In this document: positions 1 to 15,000 of the stretch, one piece after another
Layout of the letters: each line of letters starts with the position of its first letter
Numbering within the stretch: the first letter of the stretch is position 1
NCBI GenBank assembly: GCA_016946835.1
Contig: JACVTC010000020.1
Span: 1,147,501 to 1,162,500 of the forward strand
Length of the DNA: 15,000 bases
Source of the DNA: Neocallimastix lanati (nom. inval.)
Lineage: Eukaryota; Neocallimastigomycota; Neocallimastigomycetes; Neocallimastigales; Neocallimastigaceae
Reading direction: 5' to 3'
Notes under the pieces: generated by a model
What the model was told of the DNA's origin: nothing
What the model saw: only the letters and a program-made list of their open reading frames with translations
Database searches by the model: none
Position numbers and translations under genes: made by a program

Positions 1-794
1 TGGAGTATTCCCTTTAAAATTCTATATATTAATATTAATACCTTTTTTTTCAACATTTTAGCTATGTTATAATGCCCAAACATTACAGCCCCAAATAACG
101 AAGTAGAACCTTCGTTACCACGTGAATTAATACCTACTATATTTTATAATAAGTATTCTGCTTTAGAAAAATGCCCTTTACATGAGGCAAATAAAAAGGA
201 GTAGCTCCATTTAATTTTGTTTGGTATTATATGTTCTATTCTCTACTAAACATTTAACTACATCGTAATGACCATTATAAGCAGCTATTAATAAAGTGAA
301 CTTCATCATCAGTTGTTCGTTAATATATTGTCTTTTTTTTTTTCATTTTTTATTTTAACTTTATTTGACGGAAACCTAATTATTTATAAATGACCACATT
401 GAGATGCTATATAAAATAGAAGTTCCATCTTTACATCTATTTCTAATATCCACAATTTTATCTCTTAATAAATTAATTATATCATAATGACCATTTTGCA
501 TGTCTATATATAAAGATGTATTTCCATCAAAATCTCTGGTATCCCTTTTAGTTACTAACTTAACTAAAAGAAAAGATTTAGATATTAGATTATTATTATT
601 AAGTGAATTAATTAACCTATCAACCATGTCGTTCTTATGCTAAATATTTGTTAAATTTATGAAATTTCGATCATAGTTAAATCTATTATTAGAATTTCTA
701 GAATTAACTTTACCTGCTATTACATTATATATATAGTGTGCTAATTTGTATTATTAAATCTATTATTTCCATTACGATTATTGTTATTCATCAT
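1..794 (-). pseudogene. Decayed ankyrin-repeat protein gene (5' part; continues past the left edge)
   Basis: Read on the minus strand, this stretch holds pieces of at least four ankyrin repeats in shifting frames: GNTSLYIDMQNGHYDIINLL (about 540-480), LLIAAYNGHYDVVKCLVE (about 295-241), LFASCKGHFSKAEYLL (about 195-147) and GSTSLFGAVMFGHYNIAKML (about 107-50). A likely original start is the ATG pair at 794-789, followed by an Asn-rich leader. Visible lesions are a frame change near 740, an in-frame TAG at 640-642, a frame change near 395 (a QCGHL reading appears one frame over, followed at once by a stop), a frame change near 305, a one-base loss in a T-run near 195, and a TAA at 144-146. The longest intact piece, 627-376, encodes only 83 residues. 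Ankyrin repeats are protein-binding scaffolds, and no specific partner can be named. Introns could explain one or two breaks, but the stops lie inside repeat units, so a pseudogene is more likely. Confidence 0.72.
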
Positions 795-867
795 ACATGA
801 AATAAAATCTTTATTCTTTTAATATGAGAATAAATAAATAATATAATCGAATTCCATTATAAGAAAT

Positions 868-869
868 AA

Positions 870-915
<46 letters not shown>
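868..915. repeat. (AAAT)n microsatellite
   Basis: About twelve perfect tandem copies of AAAT, lying about 75 bp upstream of the likely original start of the ankyrin remnant. Confidence 0.9.
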
Positions 916-918
<3 letters not shown>

Positions 919-1481
919 AAATGAATAATCTAAGTTTTCATAAATATATATTAAATAACTTTTTATGTATTATATCAATATAAATACAATCATAATAAAA
1001 CTTCAGGATTTATATGAAATAAACGAAATGCAATTTAATTAAACTTAAATAATTTAATTATATTTAAAAATTATTTTATTGGTGTAGTATTAGATATATA
1101 TAAATGTATTAATAAAAAAAATACCTCATTATTACATGAAAAATAATTAGCATTTTATGTATAGAATGAATATTCTTTATTATTATTTCAATTAACATTA
1201 ATATATTTGAAATTAACAACATGTTATCTATGCATGAACAATTTTCCCCAATTTTTTTATTAAATATAAATTCAAAGATCTTTAATTGTATTTAATGAAT
1301 GTTCTACTTCTAATTATATATTATTTATATGATTAAATATTATTATAATATTCTATTTACTTTTTTCAAAAATTATATATTTTAATTATAAATAAAAACT
1401 TTACTTTTTTTTTTTTTAAAATAAATATTATTTATATAGCTATAAATAAAATTTTTTTCGTATTTTTTAAAAAAATTATTT

Positions 1482-1550
1482 TTTATTTATTTATTATTTA
1501 TTTATTATTTATTTATTATTTATTTATTATTTATTTATTATTTATTTATA
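1482..1550. repeat. 11-bp minisatellite, unit TTTATTTATTA
   Basis: Roughly six head-to-tail copies of TTTATTTATTA with an exact 11-bp period. This differs from the neighbouring 4-bp and 3-bp microsatellites. It may have arisen from a (TTTA)n tract that lost one base and then expanded as a compound unit. Confidence 0.85.
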
Positions 1551-1963
1551 ATATTCTTTTAAAAATAGTATAAATGAACTGTTTACCAAATATTTATTTA
1601 ATTATTCTTAACTTTATATCAAAAGAAAAAAAAAAATTTTTTTAAATGTTAAGAAAAACGTTACACTATTTCTTCTTTAATGAAAAATTAAAAATAAAAC
1701 TCAATAAATAAAGTTTAGAAATTTAAAATTCATTATTTTAAATAATGAAATTTGAAATTATTAAAAAAATTATATAATTATTAATATATTAAATTAATAA
1801 AATAAAAACTTCCAATATCTTCAATATCATAATTAATTTTATATTTATTAAATAAATAATTAATTATAGTATATATGATAATATATTGAAATGTATTCCA
1901 AATATATTTTAATTAATTTTAATACTGTATAATAAAGAAAAGAAATTGAAATTAAATTTTTCT

Positions 1964-1990
1964 TATATTCCTTATAATATAAGGAATATA
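1964..1990. repeat. Inverted repeat, 12-bp arms, 3-base loop
   Basis: TATATTCCTTAT (1964-1975) and ATAAGGAATATA (1979-1990) are perfect reverse complements around AAT. The arms contain a CC/GG pair, rare in this region, so it is less likely than the pure A/T palindromes to be chance. Role unknown. Confidence 0.6.
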
Positions 1991-2046
1991 TAATTAATAT
2001 ATTTTATTAATATATAAATTAATAAATAATTTTCAATTTCAAATTA

Positions 2047-2170
<124 letters not shown>

Positions 2171-2610
2171 GATAAGACTTTGTTTTTTTAAAAACAATTA
2201 TTATAACGAAATTTTTATAAAGAGTTAACCTATAATAAAGTTAACTATGAAAATAAAATTAAAAAAGAAATTTTACTGAATAAAATTAAAAAACGATATA
2301 CATGAATATATGCATGAACTTTATTATTTGTGATTTTATTATTAATATATAATTTAACAATATATAATATATAAACGATGACATTATAAAGAAGTAAAAA
2401 ATTTTTTTGAAAATATATTACACATAAAATTTAATATATGGATTTAATAAATTATTAATTAAAATCAATTATAAATATCAAAAGATATAGTAATTAAAAG
2501 ATTTTTTTATTTTTTTACTTCAAAAATGTATTTTTATTATATTGAGTTAAAACTGGATTAAAATTATATTAATTAATCTGATTATAGTTATGAAAATCTA
2601 AAGAATATAT

Positions 2611-2668
2611 ATATAAAAAAATAAAAGAAGGTTAAGATTATTTAATAGTCTTTCTTTTATTTTTATAT
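2611..2668. repeat. Inverted repeat, about 17-bp arms with a small bulge
   Basis: The left arm at 2611-2629 ends in TAAAAGAA and the right arm at 2652-2668 begins TTCTTTTA. The arms pair along their length apart from two extra A residues on the left, with a loop of about 22 bases. A folded structure is possible, but arms made almost only of A/T arise easily by chance here. Confidence 0.45.
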
Positions 2669-3056
2669 TATGTAAATAATTTATACTTAAGAAAAATTAA
2701 AAAAAATTAAAATTTGTATGTATTGTAATCTTTTAATAAAATATCACAACAAATTAATAACAATAAAACATCATATTATCAAGAGTGTGAAATATAAAAT
2801 AAGAATAAATTAAGGTAAATTTAACTTTTAATTTTTAAATAAAAATAATAATTAACTTCATAATTTTTAAGTATTTTTATTATATAACCTGGAAATTGAT
2901 TAGACAATACAAAATAACTATTATATAATATTATCTTTTTATTATTTATTAATAACTTAAAATTATATGTATAAATATAATTATATTTATTTTTAAATAA
3001 AGATATTTAATAAAAATATACATATTAATAAATTTAAATTTAAATTTGAAATATTC

Positions 3057-3074
3057 TTTTTTTTTTTTTTTTTT
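3057..3074 (+). promoter_or_regulatory. Poly(dT) tract upstream of the large gene
   Basis: Eighteen consecutive T residues end about 156 bp before the start codon at 3231. Poly(dA:dT) tracts near starts commonly keep promoters nucleosome-poor in yeasts and other AT-rich eukaryotes. Similar T-runs also occur inside the introns of this gene, so the promoter role is an inference from position only. Confidence 0.35.
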
Positions 3075-3230
3075 GCAATTAATTTAACATCAAATATTAT
3101 ATATATTATATATTATATATTCTAATAATATAAATGTAATATTATAGATATTCATCTCATAAATAATGAATAATAAATAGTACTTAAAAGTGAGAATACA
3201 ATATAATAATTTTTTATTTAATTATTAAAT

Positions 3231-15000
<11,770 letters not shown>

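Noticed and set aside
1725-1753. Palindrome TTCATTATTT around one base
   Set aside because: It is perfect over 10-bp arms but almost pure A/T. With this base composition such palindromes are common, so I do not give it a role.

Overview
The window looks like nuclear DNA of a eukaryote with extremely AT-rich DNA, most likely an anaerobic gut fungus (Neocallimastigomycota). The grounds are: almost no GC outside exons, long (AAT)n, (AAAT)n and poly-T tracts between and inside genes, asparagine runs inside a protein, GT-AG introns, an ankyrin-repeat gene remnant nearby, and a pleckstrin-homology (PH) domain of the fungal cortical-anchor type (Num1/Mcp5/ApsA). The taxonomic call is inference. A dictyostelid or other AT-rich protist is the main alternative, and the fungal-type PH domain argues against it.

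Layout: (i) 1-794, minus strand: a decayed ankyrin-repeat gene with frameshifts and stop codons, running off the left edge. (ii) 795-3230: about 2.4 kb with no recognisable gene, holding (AAAT)n microsatellites, an 11-bp minisatellite, several AT hairpins and a poly-T tract near the next gene. (iii) 3231-14785, plus strand: I read this as one five-exon gene of about 3,367 residues, built from 3231-3384, 3507-5429, 5783-12448, 13033-13323 and 13716-14785. The junctions keep the frame, and the summed length (10,104 nt) is divisible by three. (iv) 14786-15000: a 3' (AAT)n tract and AT-rich flank.

The protein has N-terminal helical segments and coiled coils (residues about 640-930), then about 30 tandem copies of a 23-residue unit with a G-K-T-L-A-D-E-L core (about 1190-1790, fading to about 1915). 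A long disordered Asn/Ser-rich region with poly-Asn runs follows, then a PH domain split by the last intron (about 2955-3070), then a basic Ser-rich tail. Coiled coil, internal tandem repeats and a C-terminal PH domain is the plan of fungal Num1/ApsA cortical anchors. Those proteins bind plasma-membrane phosphoinositide through the PH domain and tether dynein, nuclei or mitochondria. Function here is inferred from the PH domain and this plan.

The most notable features are the 23-residue repeat array, with a recent 228-bp internal duplication and an exact 69-bp doublet; an intron carrying a roughly 60-bp-per-arm (AAT)/(ATT) hairpin; AAT repeats used both as in-frame Asn codons and as intron/3'-flank filler on the same strand; and phase-1 introns throughout if the preferred splice sites are right.
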